64,000 nt of DNA from Myxococcus sp. CA023. GTDB taxonomy: Bacteria; Myxococcota; Myxococcia; Myxococcales; Myxococcaceae. The stretch covers positions 1 through 64,000 of the forward strand of contig NZ_JAAEAH010000044.1 of NCBI RefSeq assembly GCF_010998615.1, in the 5' to 3' direction. The position numbers were made by a program, and so were the translations under genes. Of this stretch, positions 42,043-51,200 are shown piece after piece (positions within the stretch are counted from its first letter, which is position 1; every line of letters begins with the position of its first letter). The notes under the pieces are model-generated. The model was given only the letters and a program-made list of their open reading frames with translations. It searched no databases and had not been told where the DNA came from.

Positions 42043-44367
42043 TCACCCGCCCCGGGGCGCCAGTTGCTGAAGCAGCCGCACTGTCTCCGGCGCCGCCAGT
42101 GAGGGCGCATACGCCGTGAGCGCGACCCCAGACACCACGCGGGTGATGTTGTGGTCCACCTTGCCGGGCTGGGACCAGACGGCTCCGGGAGGCGCGGTGA
42201 TGTACGCGGAGAAGGTGTGGTGGCCGGTGCCGGGCCGTTCGCCAATGACATGGATGAGGCCCCGGTGCCGGGCCGCGTCCTCCAGGCCTGCGTATAGCGC
42301 TTCGCCCACGCGGTACCCCGCGCGCACGCGACCGGACGTGAGCACCAGATTCTCTGGAGCAGGCTGGTACCCCGCGGCAATCAGCGCCGCGCGCAGTGTC
42401 TCCAGATAGGGCGCGAGCTGTCCTTCATCCATGATGGCCAGCGCGTTGAGCCCGTCGGACACCATCAACTGCACGTCGTACCGTCCCGCATGGCGTGCCC
42501 TCATCGAGCGCACCGCTTCCAGGGACGCGGCGTCGAGCTGCTCGCCCGTCTCCGGGTGGAGGATGTACTCCGTCCGGTCTTGCGACTTCGACACCAGCCG
42601 CACGCCCTCCGGAACGGTGGTGATGAAGGCGGGCGTCAGCTCCGTCCACAGGCTCTTCTTCGAGTCCGCGTAGACACGGCGCAACTCCGCGTCCAGCGCG
42701 GGTTCCAGGTCCCACGGGTGCGTGCCGTGCCCGCGTGCCATGGACACGCCGCGCGCACGAATCGCCGACAGCTGTTGCTCCGCGTCCGCCCGGATGTCCG
42801 CCTCCGGCCGGCTGTCGCCCTTTGCGCGCAGGTACTGGAGATAGACCCAGACCGGGTCACCGAAGTGGCGAGTGGGCTTGCCCTCTGCGTCGATGACGCC
42901 CAGGCGCTGGAAGAAGGCCCACATCCGGTCATCCACCTTGTAGCCGAACTGCTCGCGGATGCGGACGTGGTCCTGGAACCCGGTGGTGAGGTAGCCCAGC
43001 ATCGGGTCGTTCTTCGTGGGCAGCGCCATGAGGTACGCCGGATTCGCCGGCATGATGCGCTCGATGCACCAGTCCAGGTCGTCCAGTGACACGTCCATGT
43101 GCAGCGTGGAGCAGATGTCCAGGCCAATGGTGAGCCCGTGCAGCTTGCCCATGGCGATGTCTTCCAGGCAGCAGCGCACCAACTGCTCGCGGGTGCGGAA
43201 CACCTCCGGCCCGATGAAGCCCGCGACGTCGTTGAGGTGCACCCATGGCGCCGCGCCCTGCCGCGCCCGGGACACACGTTGGGACAGGGCCCTCGCGAAG
43301 CCGTACTTGCGCGACTCGTGGAGGACCATGTCGTAGCCGTGGCCGTGGCCGTTGGTGAAGTCCGCGCCCTGGCCCGTCTCGAAGTAGAGCCCGTAAGGCC
43401 CAGTGCGCCCGTCCGCGTAGGCGAGCATCTTCTCCACGGAGATGTCGAAGGTCGCGTTGGCGCTGTCGCTGCCAGCGATGCTCTGGAACCAGACGCCCGT
43501 GGTGCCGGGCTGCCGCCGCTCCACCTCCGCCTGCACGTCGATATGGGACAGCACGCAGTGGGGCAGCACGTCCGTCAGTCCGAAGGTCACCAGCACCTCG
43601 AGCAGGGCGGACTCGATGGCGGCCACGGACTCCGGCGTGGAGGACACCGGGTTGCATCCCAGCACCACGTCACCCACCGCGTATGAGAAGCCGTCGAACA
43701 CCTGCCAGCGGATGTCGTCCACGTTGTCAGTGGGCGAGTTGGGCTGGATGCGCGCCCCCATGTAGCCCCGCGCGCCCACCTTGCTGCCTGGTAGCGGGTT
43801 GAACACCTTGCTTCCCAGCGCGATGAGCTCCGCGTCACTCATCAGCTTGACGACGCAGCCAATGGTATCGCTGCCCAGCCCGGGGCTGATGGCATGAATG
43901 GCCGCCTCGTCGGACTCCAGCAGGAACTTCCTCAGCCGTCCCAACGTCCAGTCCGCCGTAAGCGCCGCCGCCTGCGAGTCCTCGGCCTCCAGGCTCAGTG
44001 CGTGCAAGGCATCCTGGTGCAAAGGGTATCGCCGCACGTCCGCCAGCCGCGTGTGCCCCAAGAGCCTGCGCGCATTCGCACGCGAGTTCTCATCGGCGGC
44101 GGCGACACCCACGAGCGCGTCGCCTTCCTTGAAGGTATTGGCCGCGCCCAGCACCTGCTTGTAGAGCGTGTCGTCGAAGCCGCCCCGGAGCCGCTGGACG
44201 TAGCCGAAGACGTCCTCGCCCGACTTCACGTCTGGGATGTAGACGCCTCCCGGCGTGGGGGTGGACGTCGGTTTTCTCCGGCAGCCCAGAACGGAGGCGG
44301 CCGTGCCTCCCACCATCGCGGTCAGCACTGCGCGTCGGTGCAGCAGGAACCTCGGGTCCAGGTGCAT
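42043..44367 (-). CDS. EutB-EutC fused ethanolamine ammonia-lyase with Tat/lipoprotein-like leader
   Basis: A 774-residue fusion. Residues about 45-490 are EutB: VKSGEDVFGYVQRLRGGFDD, GYMGARIQPNSPTDNVDDIR, IAGSDSANATFDISVEKML, YFETGQGADFTNGHGHG and LDICSTLHMDVSLDDLDWCI. Residues about 590-774 are EutC: VQLMVSDGLNALAIM, PENLVLTSGRVRAGYRVGEA and HVIGERPGTGHHTFSAYITA. The usual enzyme, a B12-dependent lyase making acetaldehyde and ammonia, has separate subunits. Here residues 9-30 read LHRRAVLTAMVGGTAASVLG followed by Cys, a twin-arginine signal with lipobox. No eut operon, reactivase or cobalamin riboswitch is adjacent. Export of a B12 enzyme would be unusual. Confidence 0.88.
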   Translation of the reverse strand: MHLDPRFLLHRRAVLTAMVGGTAASVLGCRRKPTSTPTPGGVYIPDVKSGEDVFGYVQRLRGGFDDTLYKQVLGAANTFKEGDALVGVAAADENSRANARRLLGHTRLADVRRYPLHQDALHALSLEAEDSQAAALTADWTLGRLRKFLLESDEAAIHAISPGLGSDTIGCVVKLMSDAELIALGSKVFNPLPGSKVGARGYMGARIQPNSPTDNVDDIRWQVFDGFSYAVGDVVLGCNPVSSTPESVAAIESALLEVLVTFGLTDVLPHCVLSHIDVQAEVERRQPGTTGVWFQSIAGSDSANATFDISVEKMLAYADGRTGPYGLYFETGQGADFTNGHGHGYDMVLHESRKYGFARALSQRVSRARQGAAPWVHLNDVAGFIGPEVFRTREQLVRCCLEDIAMGKLHGLTIGLDICSTLHMDVSLDDLDWCIERIMPANPAYLMALPTKNDPMLGYLTTGFQDHVRIREQFGYKVDDRMWAFFQRLGVIDAEGKPTRHFGDPVWVYLQYLRAKGDSRPEADIRADAEQQLSAIRARGVSMARGHGTHPWDLEPALDAELRRVYADSKKSLWTELTPAFITTVPEGVRLVSKSQDRTEYILHPETGEQLDAASLEAVRSMRARHAGRYDVQLMVSDGLNALAIMDEGQLAPYLETLRAALIAAGYQPAPENLVLTSGRVRAGYRVGEALYAGLEDAARHRGLIHVIGERPGTGHHTFSAYITAPPGAVWSQPGKVDHNITRVVSGVALTAYAPSLAAPETVRLLQQLAPRGG

Positions 44368-44617
44368 GGTTCTCCCTCGCTCAGGACTTGCATGGCGGAA
44401 GGGAACACCCCTCTTCCCGCCGCGCACAAGCAGGGCCCGGGTGGTGCCGCGTCTCGCTGTAGGGCACCCAACGGAGGGCTCCGGCCGGAGTCTGAGCACT
44501 TCCGCGAGGTTCGGACAGATGGCGCCCGTGCGGGCTGCGCGCGCATCCCTGGACGGGCGCTGCCGCTGCGCCTAGGGTCCGCGCGCATCCACTTCAATCC
44601 CCCCGAGTGAGAACACC

Positions 44618-45511
44618 ATGGTCTCGGACATCTTCAATCCGGCGCGCTGGAAGGCCGTCGAGGGCTTCAAGTTCAAGGACATCACCTTCCACCGCGCGGT
44701 GGACCAGGGCACGGTCCGCATCGCGTTCAACCGCCCCGAGGTCCGCAACGCGTTCCGGCCCCGCACAGTGGATGAGCTGTCCCGCGCGCTGGAGGCCACT
44801 CGCTTCATGACGGACGTGGGGTGCGTGCTCATCACGGGCAATGGGCCGTCGCCCAAGGATGGCGGCTGGGCCTTCTGCTCCGGCGGAGACCAACGCATCC
44901 GCGGAAAGGACGGCTACAAGTACGAGGGCGAGGAGGGAGAGTCCGACCCCGCGCGCCTGGGCCGCCTCCACATCCTGGAGGTCCAGCGGCAGATTCGCTT
45001 CCTGCCCAAGGCCGTCATCGCCGTGGTGCCGGGCTGGGCCGTGGGCGGTGGGCACAGCCTCCACGTCGTCTGTGACATGACCATCGCCAGCAAGGAGCAC
45101 GCGGTGTTCAAGCAGACGGACGCGGACGTGGCGTCGTTCGACGCGGGCTACGGTTCAGCGCTGCTGGCTCGGCAGATTGGTCAGAAGCGGGCGCGGGAGA
45201 TCTTCTTCGTGGGCGCCAACTACTCGGCGGAGGAGGCCTTCCAGATGGGCATGGTCAACGCCGTGGTGCCCCATGCGCAGCTGGAGGAGTTCGCGCTGGA
45301 GTGGGCGGCGGAGATCAACACGAAGAGCCCCACGGCCATCAAGATGTTGAAGTACGCGTTCAACCTGCCCGACGACGGACTGGTGGGCCAGCAGCTCTTC
45401 GCGGGCGAGGCCACACGCCTGGCCTACGGCACCGACGAGGCGCAGGAAGGCCGCGACGCCTTCGTCCAGAAGCGCAAGCGCGACTTCAAGCGCTTCCCCT
45501 GGTCGTACTGA
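44618..45511 (+). CDS. menB: 1,4-dihydroxy-2-naphthoyl-CoA synthase (MenB)
   Basis: A 297-residue crotonase-fold enzyme. IAFNRPEVRNAFRPRTVDEL and FCSGGDQRIRGKDGYKYEGE (the GGDQ oxyanion and substrate loop specific to MenB), then VPGWAVGGGHSLHVVCDMTI and KQTDADVASFDAGYGSALLA, and the C-terminal IKMLKYAFN with GRDAFVQKRKRDFKRFPW. MenB closes the second ring of menaquinone from succinylbenzoyl-CoA. The rest of the men pathway is not in this window, so menB stands alone here. It diverges from the fused eutBC gene across 250 bases. Confidence 0.93.
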   Translation: MVSDIFNPARWKAVEGFKFKDITFHRAVDQGTVRIAFNRPEVRNAFRPRTVDELSRALEATRFMTDVGCVLITGNGPSPKDGGWAFCSGGDQRIRGKDGYKYEGEEGESDPARLGRLHILEVQRQIRFLPKAVIAVVPGWAVGGGHSLHVVCDMTIASKEHAVFKQTDADVASFDAGYGSALLARQIGQKRAREIFFVGANYSAEEAFQMGMVNAVVPHAQLEEFALEWAAEINTKSPTAIKMLKYAFNLPDDGLVGQQLFAGEATRLAYGTDEAQEGRDAFVQKRKRDFKRFPWSY

Positions 45512-45602
45512 ATCCGCGGCCGCCGAGGCGGCGCGGACGCCCTGGGAATACCCATCCAGGGTGATGGTCGGTGGAAGGGGCCTCGTGTTCTAGGCCTCTT
45601 CC

Positions 45603-46007
45603 ATGCCGAACCTCTCCGCGTCCCTCCTCATCGTGCTCGTGAGCCTGTCGCTGGGCTGCTCCAGCGGCGCCACGGGCGCTGTCAGCCGTCGCGAAGCCTC
45701 CACGCCCGCCACGGCGTGTCTCGACACCATCTCGTGTTGCCTCCAACGTCATCCGGCGCAGCCTGAGTTGTGCGGTCTCTCGGCCTCGGAAGCCGTCGTG
45801 TACCTGGCGGAAATCCAGGCCGTGGCGAAGGAGCGCGAGGCGAATCGGGACGACGGCGCGAAGGCGGGATGGAAGCGGCGCTGCGTGGACACCCATGCCC
45901 GGTGCAAGGACGCGGGGAGGGGACGATGGGTGGGAGACTGCTACGCCTGTTTCGTCCGCTGCGAGCGCGAGCGGGAATGGCCCTACGACAGCTGCCACCG
46001 GCGATAG
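45603..46007 (+). CDS. Cysteine-rich lipoprotein
   Basis: A 134-residue lipoprotein: MPNLSASLLIVLVSLSLGC ends in a lipobox. After a spacer, CLDTISCCLQRHPAQPELCG introduces paired Cys, and residues about 95-134 (WKRRCVDTHARCKDAG, GDCYACFVRCEREREWPYDS) contain six more Cys in a C-x5-C / C-x2-C-x3-C-like spacing. I recall similar Trp/Cys tails at the ends of myxobacterial secreted proteins and candidate toxins, but cannot name the family. Surface or periplasmic location is inferred. Confidence 0.55.
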   Translation: MPNLSASLLIVLVSLSLGCSSGATGAVSRREASTPATACLDTISCCLQRHPAQPELCGLSASEAVVYLAEIQAVAKEREANRDDGAKAGWKRRCVDTHARCKDAGRGRWVGDCYACFVRCEREREWPYDSCHRR

Positions 46008-46023
46008 CGCCGCCACACCGGCG

Positions 46024-46698
46024 TCAGGCGCTGCCGACGATGTCCAGGATGACGGCGTAGTGCACGCCCGCCGCGGCCACGACGAGCAGGTGGAAGATTT
46101 CGTGGTAGCCGAAGACGGTGGGAATCGGGTCGGGCCAGCGGCGCGCATAGATGACCGCGCCCACGGCGTAGAGCACGCCGCCCAGCACGAGCCACGCGAC
46201 GCGCCCGGAGCCAATCACTTCGGGTAGCCGCAGCATCACCGGCGCGGCCACGGCGCCCAGCGCGACATAGAGCGCGGAGCGCAGTCCTCGCGAGGTGTGC
46301 ACCCCCAGGAGCGTGAGGCCCGCGCCTGTCAGCGCGGCGATCCACATCAACCAGAGCAGATACAGGCTGGTGTCACCCGTGGTGTCCAGCGTGGCCATGG
46401 GCGTGAATGAGCCCGCGATGAGGATGTAGATGGCCGCGTGGTCGAAGCGCTGGATGCGCCGGTACGCGGCCATGCCCCAGGTGAAGCGGTGGTAGGTGGC
46501 GCTCACGCCGAACATCAGCACCAGGCTGCCACCGAACACGAGGTCGGCCAGGTACTGGGGACCGCGCGTTGGCAGCAGCGCCAGCTGGATGCACCCCAGC
46601 AGCGCCGCCACGAAGGCCACGGCGTGGGAGACGCCTCGGAGCCGGGGCTTGACGCTCTCGATGAGGAGCAGGGTGTCAGTGCCATCTGGGGACGCCAT
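46024..46698 (-). CDS. PAQR / hemolysin III family membrane protein
   Basis: A 224-residue protein with seven hydrophobic segments. The family motifs are present: SVKPRLRGVSHAVAFVAALL, MFGVSATYHRFTWGMAAYRR (Ser-x3-His), RIQRFDHAAIYILIAGSFTP (Asp-His) and the terminal FGYHEIFHLLVVAAAGVHYA with His-x3-His. These residues form the metal site of PAQR proteins and their bacterial HlyIII relatives, where hydrolase activity on lipid amides has been proposed. The start is uncertain: ATG at 46698 fits the family; ATG at 46728 adds ten residues. Neither has a strong ribosome-binding site. Confidence 0.85.
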   Translation of the reverse strand: MASPDGTDTLLLIESVKPRLRGVSHAVAFVAALLGCIQLALLPTRGPQYLADLVFGGSLVLMFGVSATYHRFTWGMAAYRRIQRFDHAAIYILIAGSFTPMATLDTTGDTSLYLLWLMWIAALTGAGLTLLGVHTSRGLRSALYVALGAVAAPVMLRLPEVIGSGRVAWLVLGGVLYAVGAVIYARRWPDPIPTVFGYHEIFHLLVVAAAGVHYAVILDIVGSA

Positions 46699-46856
46699 GA
46701 CCTGCTCGTAATCATCGCAGGTCACCATCACGTCAGCGCGCAGTGCATCCCGTCCAGCTTCTGACGCCCGGAGCGCCCGAGCGTCCAGCGGCGTACGGCC
46801 GCGGGTGCGAACCGGAAGACACCACCGTCGGTTCGCGGCCAGGCATACGTTCCGCG

Positions 46857-47072
46857 TCAGAACGCTGGTTTCATCACCACGGAATCCGAGGAGCGCGTCC
46901 CTGGGTCCACCCGGTCGACGAACAGCTCGTCGGCGGAGAAGTGGTGTGGACTCTCGCTGAAGAAGGGCACGCTCAACACGTCTAGCACCGCGCGATAGAA
47001 TCGCTTGCTGGCATCGAGGTCCTGGACGCGCAGATGGACGTGATCGAACAGCCGGCCCTTGTGGAACTCCAT
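46857..47072 (-). pseudogene. Truncated VOC (glyoxalase-like) protein
   Basis: A 71-residue frame reads MEFHKGRLFDHVHLRVQDLD, then ASKRFYRAVLDVLSVPFF, HHFSADELFVDRVD and ends at KPAF. This is the first beta-alpha-beta-beta half of a vicinal oxygen chelate protein, with one metal His (DHVHLRV). A full VOC protein has about 130 residues and a second half with the remaining metal ligands, which I cannot find downstream in any frame. The stop therefore probably lies at a deletion point. Two such halves could dimerise, so activity is not entirely excluded. Confidence 0.6.
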
Positions 47073-47137
47073 GTTGCGCCTTCACGGTGATATGGCTCAT
47101 GGACGTCGAGCGGTGCGCGGGGAGGCGCGAGGCTGAC

Positions 47138-48085
47138 ATGAAACCTCACATGCTGACCTTCTTTTGCGAGCTGGAGGCGGAGCCTCTCTGTGAGCTATTC
47201 GCCACTCCTGGCGTCGTGGAGGACCTGGCGGCGCTGGATGCCGGGGTGAGCCTGGGCCTGCTCGACCTGGGGCCGGAGCGGGCCCAGGTGGTCCAGCGGC
47301 TGAACCGGATGGGCATTCCCGTCACGGCGTGGCTGCTGCTGCCCACCGACGAGGGCTACTGGTTCCATGCCGGCAATGTGGCGCAGGCCACGGCGCGCTA
47401 CGAGGCCTTCCAGGCATGGACGGCCGAGCACCACTTGACGTGGGAGGGCGTGGGGCTGGACATCGAGCCGGACATCCGCGAGCTGCGACGGTGGATGGAG
47501 GGCGGGTGGCGGCAGCTGGGCGAAATCCTGCCCAGGCTCGTGCAGGGGCACCGCATCCGGGACGCGAGGGCAGGGTACGCGCGGCTGATGGAGCGCATCC
47601 GCGCGGACGGCTACCGGGTGGATGCCTACCAGTTCCCCATCATCGTGGACGAGCGGGAGTCGCGCTCCACGCTGGTGCAGCGGCTGGCGGGGGTGCTCGA
47701 CCTGCCGGCGGACCGCGAGGTCCTCATGCTCTACACCAGCTTCCTGCGGCCCCATGGCCCCTCCGTGCTCTGGAGCTACGGGCCCGGAAGTCAGTCCCTG
47801 GCGGTGGGCGTCACTGGCGGGGGCGTGGAGCTACCCGGCGCCTTCGCCGCGAAGCCCCTGGATTGGACGGAGTTCTCGCGCGACCTGCGTCTGGCGGTGC
47901 GCTGGACGCATGACCTCCACGTCTTCAGCCTGGAGGGCTGCGTCCAACAGGGCTTCCTGAACCGGCTCCGCACTTTCGACTGGGATGCGCCCATCACCCC
48001 GCCAGCGGCCGCGGCGCGCCGCGTGGACGCCGTGCGGCGCGCGGCCCGGCTGCTGCTCCGCACGAGCGCCTGGGTCCTTCGCTGA
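47138..48085 (+). CDS. Conserved protein, TIM-barrel-like
   Basis: A 315-residue protein starting MKPHMLTFFCELEAEPLCEL with GAGG upstream. LDAGVSLGLLDLGPERAQVV, VTAWLLLPTDEGYWFHAGNV and HHLTWEGVGLDIEPDIRELR (a Gly-Leu-Asp-Ile-Glu-Pro motif) resemble the strands of a (beta/alpha)8 glycosidase, in which Asp-x-Glu on strand 4 is catalytic. A later strand has YQFPIIVDERESRST. I know no close family. There is no signal peptide. A glycoside hydrolase-like role is inferred from the barrel alone; the last 40 residues are Ala/Arg-rich. Confidence 0.6.
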   Translation: MKPHMLTFFCELEAEPLCELFATPGVVEDLAALDAGVSLGLLDLGPERAQVVQRLNRMGIPVTAWLLLPTDEGYWFHAGNVAQATARYEAFQAWTAEHHLTWEGVGLDIEPDIRELRRWMEGGWRQLGEILPRLVQGHRIRDARAGYARLMERIRADGYRVDAYQFPIIVDERESRSTLVQRLAGVLDLPADREVLMLYTSFLRPHGPSVLWSYGPGSQSLAVGVTGGGVELPGAFAAKPLDWTEFSRDLRLAVRWTHDLHVFSLEGCVQQGFLNRLRTFDWDAPITPPAAAARRVDAVRRAARLLLRTSAWVLR

Positions 48086-48232
48086 GGGACGGACATGCGG
48101 ACAGCGCGGTAGCCGCCGTGCGTCATCGCCGTGTCGTGGTTCATCGCGATTGACGCTCGGGGAGGGCGGGGGTGTCATGCGCCCCGGCCACCTCCACCCG
48201 TCGCCCGGTGTCCCTTCCGGGCTGGGAGCCTC

Positions 48233-51200
48233 ATGTCCGCCTTTCGCATGACGTCCAAGCTGCTTGGCGCGCTGCTGCTGTCCGCGAGCACGCTCCATGC
48301 GGCACCCTCATGGGCCGCCGCGCCCGCCTCCACGCCCGTCGCCGTGCCCAACGGGAACTTCGAGATTGCGGGCGGCTCCGGCTCGCTCCCCGCCTTCTGG
48401 AAGTCCCGAGGGCAGGGGAAGGCGTCCGGCAGCGCCGCGGCGAAGGTGGAGGGCGCTCGCGGCTTGGCCATCGAGAACCCGGTGGGCGGCGCCGAGACAA
48501 CGGTGGAGTCCGAGGCGATGAAGCTCCAGGTGGGCCAGCTCTATCGGCTCAGCGCCTGGGTGCGCACGCGAGGCGTCCAGACGGACCCGCAGGCGCGCTA
48601 CCCCACGGCGCACGGCGCCTGCCTGTCGATGAAGAGCTTCCCCTTCACCAACTGCTCACCCGCGCCCGCGGCGGAAGCGGGAGCCCGCGCGTCGGTGCTC
48701 TTCTTCGCCACCCAGTCCTCGGACCGGGTGCAGCTCCACCTGGGCCGCAACGGCAAGGCCACGGGCACCGCCTGGTTCGACGACGTCCGCATCGAGAAGG
48801 TGGAGGACATCACCGCCTACATCCCGCTGGAGTCGGTGCGCTGGGCCGGCAAGGGCTTCCGCTATGACGAGGGCGGGTGGATCTACGTCCACATCGAGGG
48901 CGAGCCCTACGAGCGGGGCCACCAGTTCGGCCAGCTAGTGCCGCAGGAAATCGTCCGCTACATGGAGAAGCTCGGCATCGAGAAGGACAAGACGGACGCC
49001 TCCAAGGGGTGGAACCACCAGCGGCTGCTCGCGGACGCGCTCTTCCTGCGCAAGTACGACGCGGAGTTCCTGGAGGAGATGAAGGGCATCGCGGACGGCG
49101 CCAACAAGGCGGGCGCGAAGTTCAAGGACCGCGAGCTGGACCTGCTGGACATCGTCACGCTCAACTCCGCCGTGGACGCGGGGCAGCTCGCCGAGGCGAA
49201 CCGGGCCACGGGCACGCCGCTCACCGGCCGCACCTTCCTCAAGGCGGAGGAGGACGCGGAGCGGGCGGGGAAGGGGGACCACTGCTCCTCCTTCGTGGCC
49301 ACCAGGTCCGCCACCCCGGATGGCCGCGCCATCATGGGACAGATTTTCATGTGGGGCGGCTACACGGGCGTGCACTGGGACGTGGTGCTGGACGTGAAGC
49401 CCACCAAGGGCCACCGCTTCGTGATGCAGACCTTCCCGGGTGGCATCCACAGCGGCTCGGACTGGTACGTCAATGCCGCCGGCATCGTCATTGGCGAGAC
49501 GACAGTGGGGCAGTCGCCGTTCGACATGAATGGCACGCCCCAGAGCAACCGCATCCGCAAGGCCGCGCAGTACGCGTCGTCCATCGACGACGTCGCCCGC
49601 ATCATGAAGGACGGCAACAACGGCCTCTACACCAACGACTGGACGTTGGCGGACACGAAGACGGACGAGGGCGCGTGCCTGCTGCTGGGGACGAAGAAGA
49701 CGCGCCTGTGGCGCACCGGCGGCAAGGGGCAGGCCGGGGACACGCCGGGCAATCTCAAGGACTTCATCTGGGCCAACAACAACAACCGGGATTTGGAGGT
49801 GCGTAAGGAGTACGTGCCCAACCCGGACAACGCTCCGGTGGACCTGTCCTTCAACACCTGGAACCGCGACATCGCCTTCTGGGAGTACTACGCGAAGCAC
49901 GGCAAGAAGGGCTTCGACCTGGACACCGCCATCCGGATGATGGCCTCCAGCCCCATCAACCGGCCCCACGCGTGTGACGGCAAGGTCACTACGTCGGAGA
50001 TGGCCCAGAAGCTGATGTTCCTGGCCCACTACGGCAAGACGACACTTCGCGAGAAGATGGTGGGGGGCCGGTGGATTCCCGACCTGCCCGGCGCCACGCC
50101 GCACCTGTCGCTGGGGTACACGGCCTTCAGCCCCGTCGTCGTCGCGGAGAAGCTGGAGGCCGCTCGCAAGGGTTGGACGGCTCCCGCCGAGCCCGCCGCC
50201 CTCAAGCGCGACGTGTCGAAGGTGAAGGACGCGTTCGTCTTCGGCAGGCCCCTGCTGTGGGCCAACACCGTGTTCCCCGCGACGGATGGGGAGAACTGGC
50301 TGGTCAGCGGCACCGCCGCGTATTGGAAGCTGCTCAAGGACCTGCCGGCGGACGGAGACACGTCCGACAAGGCCTTCGAGTACCAGCGCAACGCGCTGGC
50401 CGACCTCAACGCGCGCTACCTCTTCACCACCTCGCGCGAGGCGGACGTGGTGCCGGCCTCCGCGAAGACGGACTACGGCCGCTACGGCACCTACATGCTG
50501 CCGCGCATCAAGGGCACCTTCCTGCTGCACCAGCTCCGGTTGCTGCTGGGCAACGCCCACTTCTCCAAGGCGATGAACGCCCTGCATGGCCGCTACGCCA
50601 ACAAGAACGTCACCACCGCGGACTTCAAGCGCGCGGTGCTGGAGGCCACCGGCAGGGACGTGGGCCTCTTCGTGTCGCAGTGGGTGGAGCAGACCGGACT
50701 GCCGCAGCCGCGCATTCGTGCCAGCGCCGAGCAGGTGAAGGACGGCTACGAGGTGACGCTGAAGGTGGAGCAGCCCGGCTCGCGCCCCTGGCACTTCGTT
50801 GCGATGGTGGAGGTGCGCACCGCGAAGGGCGCCACGCTGGAGCGCGTGGAGGTGAAGGGCCTCAACGAGACGTTCACCTTCCGCACGGCGGAGCCGCCCG
50901 TCCGCGTGGTGTTCAACGCCGGCAATGACATCCCGGTGCCGCGCGAGCATCACCAGACGCTGTCGAACCAACTCGACGCCTGGGAGAAGCTGCTCCTGGT
51001 GCACGGCACGGCGCGCCAGACGGAGTCCATGCGCACGCTGGCGCTGGGCTACCGGGAGGTGCTGGCGGACGCGTTCGTGGAGTACCTGATGCCCATCAAG
51101 CCGGACGCCGAGGTGACGGACGCGGAGCTGGCGGACCGGGACCTGGTCCTCTTCGGCGGCGCGGAGGACAACGCGCTGCTGGCGCGGCTGGCGACCGAGA

